Shown here: piece by piece, positions 1 to 5,690 of the stretch
Numbering within the stretch: position 1 is the first letter of the stretch
How the letters are laid out: every line of letters starts with the position of its first letter
DNA from: Solidesulfovibrio magneticus
GTDB lineage: Bacteria > Desulfobacterota > Desulfovibrionia > Desulfovibrionales > Desulfovibrionaceae
Assembly: GCA_002482565.1 (NCBI GenBank)
Contig: DLGG01000129.1
Coordinates: 1 to 14,876 of the forward strand
Direction of reading: 5' to 3'
Length of the DNA stretch: 14,876 nucleotides
Translations under genes and position numbers: made by a program
Notes under the pieces: generated by a model
What the model was told of the DNA's origin: nothing
The model's input: only the letters and a program-made list of their open reading frames with translations
Databases searched by the model: none

Positions 1-464
1 CCCGGCAGCCCGGCCGGGCCCGGCTGCGCCTGACCCTGTCCCCGACGGGCGAGGTGGCCGTCACCCGCCATCCCCTGCCCGCCCGGCTGGGGCGGCCGGC
101 CCGGTTGGGCCTGTGTCCCGAACCCGTGGACCCGGCCGATCCGACCCTTTTCCACAAGACCACCCGCCGCGCCCGCTACGACGCCGCCCTGGCCGCCCGG
201 CCGGACCGCGACGACGTGGTCCTGTGCAACACCCTGGGCGAGGTGACCGAAAGCTGCCGGGCCAACCTCATCGTACGCCTGGACGGCCGGCTGCTCACCC
301 CGGCCGCCGAATGCGGCCTGCTGTCCGGCACGTACCGGGCGCGGCTTCTGGCCCGGGGCGTGGTGGCCGAGGCGCGCCTGACGCCGGCCGACCTCCTGCG
401 TGCCGAGGCCGTGTGGCTGGTCAACGCCCTGCGCCTGTGGACCCGGGCCGTGCCGGACTTCTAA
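1..464 (+). CDS. Class IV PLP aminotransferase, C-terminal part; probably PabC half of a PabB-PabC fusion (5' truncated by window edge)
   Basis: The reading frame is open from base 3 to a TAA ending at 464, so the start lies outside the window. About 153 residues are visible. They follow the aminodeoxychorismate lyase / branched-chain aminotransferase-like pattern: FHKTTRR with the probable PLP-binding lysine at 156-158, then NTLGEVTES, NLIVRLDG, LLTPAAECGLLSGTYR and WLVNALR near the end. In this family the enzyme releases pyruvate from 4-amino-4-deoxychorismate to give p-aminobenzoate for folate. The HKTTRR-x-x-YD wording is typical of proteins in which this domain is fused behind a chorismate-binding PabB domain. 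That fusion is an inference, because PabB would be upstream of base 1. The ATG at 54 lies inside the domain and is not the real start. A stand-alone class IV aminotransferase is the alternative. Confidence 0.85.
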   Translation, partial: RQPGRARLRLTLSPTGEVAVTRHPLPARLGRPARLGLCPEPVDPADPTLFHKTTRRARYDAALAARPDRDDVVLCNTLGEVTESCRANLIVRLDGRLLTPAAECGLLSGTYRARLLARGVVAEARLTPADLLRAEAVWLVNALRLWTRAVPDF

Positions 465-628
465 GCATCGCTTGGCGGGAACGTACCGGGCAGCCGCCGG
501 GCCGCTCGCCGTCCGGCTTGCCGGATGCCGACAAGGCCGGGCAACAAACCGGCGGTACGCGGCGAAGCCGGGCGACGGACAGGTGGCCCACCCCGGAAGC
601 CGGGAAACGCGCCCGCCCGGCCCGTCGT

Positions 629-664
629 GCGCCCCTCGACGGGCGCGGGACGATCTGCTAGCCT
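629..664 (+). promoter_or_regulatory. Candidate sigma-70 promoter of dapF
   Basis: A -35-like TCGACG (636-641, 4/6 to consensus) sits 17 bases before TAGCCT (659-664), which has an extended -10 TGC at 656-658. The -10 ends 28 bases before the dapF ATG. The -35 partly overlaps the loop of a GCGCCC/GGGCGC inverted repeat (629-634 and 641-646). The repeat could be a regulatory hairpin or operator, or just a product of high GC. Pattern match only. Confidence 0.5.
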
Positions 665-692
665 GACGGCATTTCCTTGCAAGGAGTGAGGC

Positions 693-1550
693 ATGGACAT
701 TGAGGCCGTTTGCGGCGAATCCGTTCCGTTTTTCAAGATGCAGGGCTGCGGCAATGATTTCGTGTGCGTGGACAACCGCGTGCTCGGCGTCGATCCGGCG
801 GCCATGCCCGATCTGGTCCTGCCGGTGTGCCGCAAGGCCTTTGGCGTCGGGGCCGACGGCATGATCTTTTTCGACCACGCCCCGGAAGGTTCCGGCCTGG
901 CCTATATCTGGCATTTCTTCAACGCCGACGGCTCCCGGGCCGAGATGTGCGGCAACGGCTCGCGCTGCGCCGCCCGGCTGGCCTGGATGCTCGGCATCGC
1001 CCCGGCCCGGCACGTTTTCGGCACCGACGCCGGCCCCATCGAGGCCGAGGTCGATCCCGACTCCAATCAGGTGACGGTGCAGCTCACCCCGCCCAAGGAC
1101 CTGCGCATGGCCATCGACATCGAGGTCGAGGGCCGGCCCTTCCACCTGCATTTCGTCAACACCGGCGTGCCCCATGCCGTGGCCGTCATGGACCACCTGG
1201 AGCTCGTCGACGTCTGGAAGCTCGGCCGGGCCATCCGCCAGCACCAGTACTTCGCCCCGGCCGGCACCAACGTCAATTTCATCAGTTCCGAGGAAAAGGG
1301 CACGCTGTCCCTGCGCACCTACGAGCGCGGCGTGGAGGACGAGACCTACGCCTGCGGCACCGGCGCGGTCGCCTCGGCCATCGTGGCCCGGGAACTGGGA
1401 ATGACCGGCGAGGAGACCGACATCACCACCACCGGCGGCGAGGTGCTGGGCGTGATTTTGCGCGACGGCAAGACCTATCTGCGCGGCGCGGCCGAACTGG
1501 TTTTCAAGGGCGAATTCTATCCGCAAAGCCTCGGCATCGATACGCAGTAA
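693..1550 (+). CDS. dapF: Diaminopimelate epimerase
   Basis: Converts LL- to meso-diaminopimelate, the last shared step toward lysine and peptidoglycan cross-link precursor, in the cytoplasm. The protein is 285 aa, the usual length. The N-terminal half has MQGCGNDFVCVDN (residues 16-28) and the first catalytic cysteine, C86, in AEMCGNGSRCAARLAW. The second half has FVNTGVPHAV, GTNVNFI and the second catalytic cysteine, C221, in YACGTGAVASA. These two cysteines are the known cofactor-independent acid/base pair of the family, and both are intact. The start at 693 is supported by AAGGAG at 681-686, six bases upstream. The VOC gene follows after 29 bases on the same strand, so the two are probably cotranscribed. 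The gene has its own promoter and is separated from the aminotransferase by about 230 bases in which I see no gene. Confidence 0.97.
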   Translation: MDIEAVCGESVPFFKMQGCGNDFVCVDNRVLGVDPAAMPDLVLPVCRKAFGVGADGMIFFDHAPEGSGLAYIWHFFNADGSRAEMCGNGSRCAARLAWMLGIAPARHVFGTDAGPIEAEVDPDSNQVTVQLTPPKDLRMAIDIEVEGRPFHLHFVNTGVPHAVAVMDHLELVDVWKLGRAIRQHQYFAPAGTNVNFISSEEKGTLSLRTYERGVEDETYACGTGAVASAIVARELGMTGEETDITTTGGEVLGVILRDGKTYLRGAAELVFKGEFYPQSLGIDTQ

Positions 1551-1579
1551 CCTTGTCCCGCGCCCAAGGGGGAAACGCC

Positions 1580-2158
1580 ATGCGCTACACCGGCATCAAC
1601 CACCTGGCCATGGCCACGGCCGACATGGACGCCACCATCCGTTTCTGGCGCGATCTGCTCGGCCTGCGTCTGGTGGCCGGCCTGGGGCGTCCGGGCTACC
1701 GGCATTATTTCCTGGAGATTTCCCCCACGGACATGCTCGCCTTTTTCGAATGGCCGAGTGTGGAACCCATCGCGCCCAAGGACCACGGCGTGCCGGTCAA
1801 GGGGCCTTTCGCCTTTGACCACGTGTCCATCGGCGTGCGCGACCGCAACGACCTGTGGGACGTGAAAGACCGGCTGGAAGCGGCCGGCTTCTGGGTTTCC
1901 GAGGTCATTGACCACGGCTTTATCTTCTCGGTCTATTCCTTTGACCCCAACAACATCGCCATCGAGTTCAGCTGTCCGGTGCCCGGGGTGGACGTAAGCT
2001 CCCACCCCATCATGGCCGACCGCCATCCCTCGGCCACGGCCAAGGAAGGGGCCGAGCCCCAGCCCGGCAAGTGGCCGGCCCCGACCCCGACGCCGCTGGC
2101 CGAACGGCGCATCTACCCCGGCGAAGGCCGGGAGCTGGTGCTGGTCGAGGACGAGTAG
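1580..2158 (+). CDS. VOC-superfamily (glyoxalase / dioxygenase-fold) protein
   Basis: A 192-aa protein with one complete vicinal-oxygen-chelate unit of two beta-alpha-beta-beta-beta modules. Module 1 starts INHLAMATADMDATIRFWRDLLGLRL and module 2 starts FDHVSIGVRDRNDLWDVKDRLEAAGF. The expected metal ligands are present as H8, E56 (FFEW), H81 and E129 (NNIAIEFS), so it probably binds a divalent metal and acts catalytically. The substrate cannot be read from sequence; glyoxalase I, epimerase and ring-cleaving dioxygenase all share this fold. Beyond residue 134 there is a roughly 58-residue tail rich in Pro, Glu and Ala, not part of the fold. The start at 1580 has a purine-rich AAGGGGGAA (1566-1574) just upstream. 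An in-frame upstream ATG at 764 is inside dapF and is rejected. It lies downstream of dapF and ends 34 bases before a terminator. Confidence 0.88.
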   Translation: MRYTGINHLAMATADMDATIRFWRDLLGLRLVAGLGRPGYRHYFLEISPTDMLAFFEWPSVEPIAPKDHGVPVKGPFAFDHVSIGVRDRNDLWDVKDRLEAAGFWVSEVIDHGFIFSVYSFDPNNIAIEFSCPVPGVDVSSHPIMADRHPSATAKEGAEPQPGKWPAPTPTPLAERRIYPGEGRELVLVEDE

Positions 2159-2191
2159 CCCCGGCCGGCCGCTTGCTTGCCACGCCATGTG

Positions 2192-2225
2192 AAAGGCCCG
2201 CCTCCCTTGGGGAAGCGGGCCTTTT
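2192..2225. terminator. Bidirectional intrinsic terminator between the VOC gene and the serS unit
   Basis: A perfect 10-bp stem AAAGGCCCGC (2192-2201) / GCGGGCCTTT (2215-2224) with a loop that can extend the pairing through TCCC/GGGG. It is followed by T on the + strand (2222-2225), and the A-run at 2192-2194 gives a short U-tract on the - strand. It lies between convergent genes ending at 2158 and 2248, so it can serve both. Confidence 0.85.
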
Positions 2226-2247
2226 GCTGTCCGGTGCTGGCGGCCGG

Positions 2248-2436
2248 CTACCGGCCCCGACGCTTCTCGATGGAGCGGCGGGTGAGCACGGCGAAAAAGC
2301 CGCCGATGAGCCCCAGGGCCAGGCCCCGGCGCATGTCCATGAAAAAAAGCCCGCCCAGCACGCCCACGGCCCCGCCGATGAGCAGCCCGCGCTTGACCTC
2401 GCCCCAGAACTGTTTGCGCTGTTCCTCGGTCATCAT
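2248..2436 (-). CDS. Small two-helix membrane protein, translationally coupled to serS
   Basis: A 62-aa protein of unknown function. It has a charged N-terminus (MMTEEQRKQFWGEVKRG), two glycine-rich hydrophobic helices (about 18-33 and 38-52) joined by a short DMRR loop, and a strongly basic tail (RRSIEKRRGR). This is the layout of a small inner-membrane hairpin with both ends in the cytoplasm by the positive-inside rule. Its ATG (2436-2434) overlaps the serS stop TGA (2435-2433) in an ATGA junction, with GAGGGG eight bases upstream inside serS, so translation is probably coupled. The terminator at 2192-2225 follows it. I do not recognise the family. It resembles small glycine-rich membrane proteins in general, and a role for it in tRNA charging would be guesswork. 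Confidence 0.75.
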   Translation of the reverse strand: MMTEEQRKQFWGEVKRGLLIGGAVGVLGGLFFMDMRRGLALGLIGGFFAVLTRRSIEKRRGR

Positions 2437-3722
2437 GCCCGTTTCCCCTCCGGTTCCAGAACTTCCAGGCCGCCCATGTAGGGCACGAGGGCCTTGGGCA
2501 AAACCACCGAGCCGTCGGCCTGGACGCCATTTTCCAAAATGGCGGCCATGGTCCGGCCCACGGCCAGGCCCGAGCCATTCAAGGTATGCACGTAGGCCGT
2601 CTTCTTGCCGCCCTCGGGCTTGAAGCGGATGTCGGCCCGCCGGGCCTGGAAGTCCTCGAAATTGGAGCACGAGGAAATCTCGCGATACTTGCCCTGGGCC
2701 GGCAGCCAGACTTCCAGGTCATAGGTCTTGGCCGAGGAAAAGCCGATGTCGCCGGCGCACAGGGCCACCACGCGATACGGCAGTTCCAGGGCCTGCAGCA
2801 CGGCCTCGGCCTGGTTCGTCAACTTTTCCAGTTCGTCGTAGGACGTGTCCGGGTGGACAAAGCGCACCAGCTCCACCTTGCCGAACTGGTGCAGGCGAAT
2901 GAGCCCCTTGGTGTCCTTGCCGTAGGAGCCGGCCTCGGAGCGGAAGCACTGGGTGTGGCAGGTGTAGCCCAGGGGGAGGACCGACTCGGGCAGCACCTCG
3001 CCCCGGTGGAGGTTGGTCACCGGCACCTCGGCCGTGGGAATCAAATACGCGGCGCGGCCTTCAATCTTGAACTGGTCTTCGGCGAACTTGGGCAACTGGC
3101 CCGTGCCGACCAGGCATTCGTCGGTGACGATGTAGGGCGTGGCCACCTCGACGTAGCCGTGGGAGCCGGTGTGCAGATCGAGCATAAAGGCGGCCAGGGC
3201 GCGTTCCAGCCGGGCGAGCCCGCCGCGCAGCACCACAAAGCGCGCCCCGGACAGCTTGACCGCCCGCTCGGCGTCCAGGCCCAGGGCCGCGCCCACGTCC
3301 TGATGCTCGCGCGGGGGAAAATCAGTGAATTCACGAGGCTGGCCCCATCGGCGCACCTCGGGATTGTCGGCCTCGCTGGCCCCGTCCGGGGTTGTGGCGT
3401 GGGGGAGGTTGGGCACGCCCAGGAGCAGGGCCGCCACCTCGGCGTCGATGGCCTTGGCGTCCTCATCCAGGGCCTTGATCTCGTCGGACAGCGCCCCCAG
3501 GCCGGCCAGGGCGGCCGAGGCGTCGCCGCCGGCCCGCTTGGCCTTGGCCACTTCGGCCGAGGCGGCGTTGCGCTGGCTTTTTTTCTGCTCGGCCGCCGTG
3601 ATGCAGGCCCGCCGACGTTCTTCCAGGGCGAGAAACGCGTCGAGGTCAAAGGGAAAGCGCCGCCGGGCCAGGCCGGCGGCCACGGCCTCGGGGTTTTGGC
3701 GCAGAAATTTCAGATCAAGCAT
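2433..3722 (-). CDS. serS: Seryl-tRNA synthetase
   Basis: Charges tRNA-Ser (and tRNA-Sec) with serine in the cytoplasm. The protein is 429 aa, the usual length for the class II bacterial enzyme. Residues 1-105 are the tRNA-binding helical arm, starting MLDLKFLRQNPEAVAAGLARR, with a charged coiled-coil hairpin rich in Lys, Glu and Ala. The catalytic core carries TAEVPVTNLH (230-239), motif 2 FRSEAGSYGKDTKGLIR (260-276) and motif 3 GLAVGRTMAAILEN (385-398), with S348-C352 (EISSCSN) in the serine site region. The start at 3722 is fixed by AAGGAG (3729-3734), six bases upstream. It is first in a two-gene unit with the small membrane protein, overlapping by ATGA. Confidence 0.98.
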   Translation of the reverse strand: MLDLKFLRQNPEAVAAGLARRRFPFDLDAFLALEERRRACITAAEQKKSQRNAASAEVAKAKRAGGDASAALAGLGALSDEIKALDEDAKAIDAEVAALLLGVPNLPHATTPDGASEADNPEVRRWGQPREFTDFPPREHQDVGAALGLDAERAVKLSGARFVVLRGGLARLERALAAFMLDLHTGSHGYVEVATPYIVTDECLVGTGQLPKFAEDQFKIEGRAAYLIPTAEVPVTNLHRGEVLPESVLPLGYTCHTQCFRSEAGSYGKDTKGLIRLHQFGKVELVRFVHPDTSYDELEKLTNQAEAVLQALELPYRVVALCAGDIGFSSAKTYDLEVWLPAQGKYREISSCSNFEDFQARRADIRFKPEGGKKTAYVHTLNGSGLAVGRTMAAILENGVQADGSVVLPKALVPYMGGLEVLEPEGKRA

Positions 3723-3753
3723 GGCTGGCTCCTTGTCGTTTCCGTCGGCCTTG

Positions 3754-3783
3754 CCTGTACGCGTCCGGCGTTTCCCGCGTCAA
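3754..3783 (-). promoter_or_regulatory. Candidate promoter of serS
   Basis: Read on the - strand, TTGACG (3783-3778, 5/6 to the -35 consensus) is followed after 18 bases by TACAGG (3759-3754), a weak -10. The -10 ends 31 bases before the serS start codon. No T-box-like leader is visible between it and the gene, and the leader is too short for one. Confidence 0.4.
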
Positions 3784-3830
3784 GTCGGGCCGGGGCCTGG
3801 CCGACCGGCTCGGACGGCCGGGCCGGATTC

Positions 3831-3884
3831 GTCGGGACGGTCGGTCTTGTCGGAACGGCCCATCCGGTCGAGACAGCCGGCCTG
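3831..3884. repeat. Three degenerate 18-bp tandem repeats
   Basis: Three units of 18 bases each begin GTCGGGACG (3831), GTCGGAACG (3849) and GTCGAGACA (3867). The first half of each unit is the better conserved. They lie in the divergent serS-pncC spacer and are not in a credible gene. The repeat is too degenerate to be sure it is not chance in GC-rich sequence. Confidence 0.35.
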
Positions 3885-3909
3885 GGAAGCACGCCCCAGA
3901 CGAATCCCC

Positions 3910-3931
3910 GGCAAATTGCCAATTTTGGCAA
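3910..3931. promoter_or_regulatory. Overlapping palindromes, candidate operator upstream of pncC
   Basis: GGCAA-A-TTGCC (3910-3920) overlaps TTGCCAA-TT-TTGGCAA (3916-3931), giving three copies of the GGCAA/TTGCC half-site in 22 bases. Arms are perfect (5 and 7 bases) and the site is AT-rich against its surroundings. It ends 21 bases upstream of the pncC -35, a common place for a regulator. The regulator is unknown. Confidence 0.4.
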
Positions 3932-3952
3932 CAAGCTCTGGCCGCGCCCTCG

Positions 3953-3981
3953 GTGACAGGCGGCGAAAAATCCGCTAATCC
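3953..3981 (+). promoter_or_regulatory. Candidate sigma-70 promoter of pncC
   Basis: GTGACA (3953-3958, 5/6 to the -35 consensus) and TAATCC (3976-3981) are separated by exactly 17 bases. The -10 ends 27 bases before the ATG at 4009, leaving room for the strong GAGGGGAGG ribosome site. Confidence 0.55.
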
Positions 3982-4008
3982 GCCCATGATCGAGGGGAGG
4001 TTGGCCTT

Positions 4009-4512
4009 ATGGAAGAGACCTTGCGAGTGTTGGCCCTGCGCCTGGGCGAGGCCCTGTCCGCCCGGGGGTGGCTGCTGGGCTGCGCCGAGTCGTGCACCGG
4101 GGGACTGCTCTCCAGCGTGCTCACCGACGCGCCCGGGGCTTCGGCCTGGTTCGCCGGGGCGGTGGTGGCCTATGCCAACGGCATCAAGCGCGACGTGCTG
4201 GGGGTGTCCCAGGCCGTGCTGGACACCAAGGGGGCGGTCAGCCGCGAGAGCGTGCTGGCCATGACCCGGGGAGCGCGCGGGGTGCTGCGCGCCGACGCCG
4301 CCATCGCCATAAGCGGCATCGCCGGCCCGTCCGGCGGCACGCCCCAAAAGCCGGTGGGCACGGTCTGGATGGCTTGGGAAGGCCCGGATTTCACCGATGT
4401 CGAGCGCTTCCAGTTCGCCGGCGACCGGCTGGCCGTCAAGCGGCTGGCCGTGGCCGCGGCCATGGAGGGCTTGCTGGCCCGGGCGCTCCAGACCGCCGGC
4501 CCCGAAGGGTAG
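4009..4512 (+). CDS. pncC: Nicotinamide-nucleotide amidohydrolase (stand-alone CinA C-terminal domain)
   Basis: Family members deamidate nicotinamide mononucleotide to nicotinic acid mononucleotide, recycling the NMN released by NAD-dependent DNA ligase and other NAD consumers. The protein is 167 aa and is only the C-terminal CinA domain; the N-terminal MoaB-like domain of full CinA is absent, as in many bacteria. Motifs are GCAESCTGGLLSS with the probable nucleophile S29, AYANGIKRDVLGV (54-66), GAVSRESVLAM (76-85) and SGIAGPSGGTPQKPVGTVW (102-120). The start at 4009 follows GAGGGGAGG (3992-4000) by eight bases. It stands alone, divergent from serS. The family call is sure; the enzymatic activity is taken from the family. 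Confidence 0.92.
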   Translation: MEETLRVLALRLGEALSARGWLLGCAESCTGGLLSSVLTDAPGASAWFAGAVVAYANGIKRDVLGVSQAVLDTKGAVSRESVLAMTRGARGVLRADAAIAISGIAGPSGGTPQKPVGTVWMAWEGPDFTDVERFQFAGDRLAVKRLAVAAAMEGLLARALQTAGPEG

Positions 4513-4657
4513 GACGCCGCAAACCGCGAACTGGCCGGCCCATCTCCACTTGCCTACGGTTCTCCCCGGGACGCGACACGCAGCCGGCACGGCCTTGTCG
4601 GCGACCGGACGCCAGACCGCCCCGCCCCGGTCACACGGGACTGCTAGCCGGGGTCAA

Positions 4658-4682
4658 GGCCGCCTTCAGGCGGCCGGGGAGG
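4658..4682 (+). promoter_or_regulatory. Leader hairpin fused to the ribosome-binding site of the amphi-Trp gene
   Basis: A perfect 7-bp stem GGCCGCC (4658-4664) / GGCGGCC (4669-4675) with a TTCA loop runs directly into GGGGAGG (4676-4682), the Shine-Dalgarno sequence of the gene at 4687. No T-run follows, so it is not an ordinary terminator. It could stabilise the mRNA end or affect ribosome access. Confidence 0.45.
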
Positions 4683-4686
4683 CGAC

Positions 4687-4944
4687 ATGGAAACGCGCAC
4701 GGCCCGTTTGGGCGGCGTCATGGGCGTGTGGGAGGCGGCGGCCAGACTCGAAACCATGGCCCGGGAACTGCGGGCCGGCAGCCTGGCCTTGGCGGCCGGG
4801 CGGGTCTCGGTGGAACTGTCCCCGGCCGTGATGCTCGACGTGGAGATCAAGGCCACCAAACGGCCCGACCGGGAAGGCATTGACGTGCGCCTGTCCTGGC
4901 GTCCGCCGCAGCCGTCCGAGGCCGGGGCGCGGGGCGAATTCTAG
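4687..4944 (+). CDS. Small amphi-Trp domain protein
   Basis: An 85-aa protein matching the amphi-Trp pattern: an N-terminal helix with alternating hydrophobics (VWEAAARLETMARELRAGSL), a short strand with LALAAGRVSVELSPAVMLDVEIKATKR, and a final strand ending in a conserved Trp (VRLSWRPP, W72). Members are small, widespread in proteobacteria and archaea, and have no agreed function that I know of. The ATG at 4687 is four bases after GGGGAGG, with a hairpin just before it. The gene stands alone between pncC and a convergent gene on the other strand. Confidence 0.7.
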   Translation: METRTARLGGVMGVWEAAARLETMARELRAGSLALAAGRVSVELSPAVMLDVEIKATKRPDREGIDVRLSWRPPQPSEAGARGEF

Positions 4945-5016
4945 CCTCCAGGCCCTCTGCGAAACAGATATTCTCAATAATTTCAATATATTTACAGCAA
5001 TGGCCGGGCAAATATC

Positions 5017-5526
5017 TCAGGACCGGTCCTCGCCGCAGGTCGGCGCACGGTCGCCGGCCCGACGCAGGGCGTCCAGGCCTTTTTGGGACACCACCCAGCC
5101 CTTGGCTTTGACCGTGCCTTTGAGATTAATGCGCAGCAGATAGCCATGCATGAACAGGTCGCGCACGTCGTCCCCGTCGAACTCCCCGGCCAGCTCCTTG
5201 GGCATCATGCCCCGGTTTTTCGACAACTTGGAGTAGTGGTAAACGTCGGAAAGGATGCGCAGATGCTCGGGCTCCAGGGAGCTTGCCGCATCCTCGCCGG
5301 CCAGGGCGAAGCGGCCGCCGGTCGTGATGCGCCAGCCTTCGACGTCCTTGCCGCAGGGAAATGAGAGCTTGACCCGCTCCAGAAATCCGGCATCTTCGAG
5401 CTCCGCCAGCCGCGTTTTGTCGTAATGCAGGGCCTGCCTTTTGGGCATGGTCCCGTTGTAGCGTTCGATGGAAGAAAAGGCGGCGGCGGCGCGCAGGATA
5501 TCGACGTGGGCGGCAGTGGTGTGCAT
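5017..5526 (-). CDS. Protein with two winged-helix-like modules, divergent from the dsr unit; candidate regulator
   Basis: A 169-aa soluble protein with no signal or membrane segment. I do not recognise a named family. It contains an internal duplication: RLAELEDAGFLERVKLS...EGWRITTGGRFAL (about 39-75) aligns with VRDLFMHGYLLRINLKG...KGWVVSQKGLDAL (about 121-154). Each copy reads as helix, turn, two-strand wing with a conserved G-W, then T/S-x-x-G and A-L, like the wing and last helix of winged-helix transcription factors. The ATG at 5526 was chosen over the longer frame opening at 5574 because a good promoter occupies 5546-5574. Its ribosome site is weak (GCGAG). It is divergent from the RsbRD_N-dsrMKJOP unit. 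A DNA-binding role is inferred, not shown. Confidence 0.65.
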   Translation of the reverse strand: MHTTAAHVDILRAAAAFSSIERYNGTMPKRQALHYDKTRLAELEDAGFLERVKLSFPCGKDVEGWRITTGGRFALAGEDAASSLEPEHLRILSDVYHYSKLSKNRGMMPKELAGEFDGDDVRDLFMHGYLLRINLKGTVKAKGWVVSQKGLDALRRAGDRAPTCGEDRS

Positions 5527-5545
5527 GTCGGCTCGCTTTTTTCCA

Positions 5546-5574
5546 AGCCTAGCAAAAGCGCCACAGACCGGCAA
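5546..5574 (-). promoter_or_regulatory. Candidate promoter of the duplicated winged-helix-like gene
   Basis: On the - strand, TTGCCG (5574-5569, 4/6) is 17 bases from TAGGCT (5551-5546), which carries an extended -10 TGC. This TGC-TAGnCT form also occurs before dapF. Transcription would begin near 5539, leaving only a 10-15 base leader before the ATG at 5526, which rules out the longer start at 5574. Confidence 0.5.
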
Positions 5575-5624
5575 CAGGCCGGGAATTCAAGGCGATTTCC
5601 GCCCGGACCGGGGGAATTCCGTCC

Positions 5625-5657
5625 TTTACAATTTGCGTTTTTCTGGTAAGGAACCAG
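5625..5657 (+). promoter_or_regulatory. Candidate promoter with overlapping inverted repeat upstream of the RsbRD_N-dsr unit
   Basis: TTTACA (5625-5630, 5/6 to the -35 consensus) is 16 bases before TAAGGA (5647-5652), a weak -10 helped by TGG at 5644-5646. The inverted repeat CTGGT-AAGGA-ACCAG (5643-5657) covers the -10 exactly, as an operator would. This is the only candidate promoter I see for the whole 5.7-kb unit to 11365. Confidence 0.4.
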
Positions 5658-5690
5658 CCTGTTAAGCGATTGTGAAGAAAGGTACATTTC

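Noticed and set aside
465..628. Short GC palindromes such as CCGGC-TT-GCCGG after the aminotransferase gene, tested as a terminator
   Set aside because: No T-run follows and such palindromes are frequent at this base composition.
764..1579. Upstream extension of the VOC protein to an in-frame ATG at 764
   Set aside because: It would lie inside dapF in another frame and is Arg/His-rich; the ATG at 1580 has its own ribosome site and begins the VOC fold.
2586..3956. Long + strand frame opposite serS
   Set aside because: Antisense to a clear seryl-tRNA synthetase; Gly/Val/Leu/Gln-rich mirror-frame composition.
4966..5017. Inverted repeat AGATATT ... AATATCT between convergent genes, tested as a terminator
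   Set aside because: Only 7 AT-rich pairs with a 38-base loop and no T-run; too weak.
5527..5574. Longer start (5574) for the winged-helix-like protein
   Set aside because: A good promoter occupies 5546-5574, so transcription would start after this codon.
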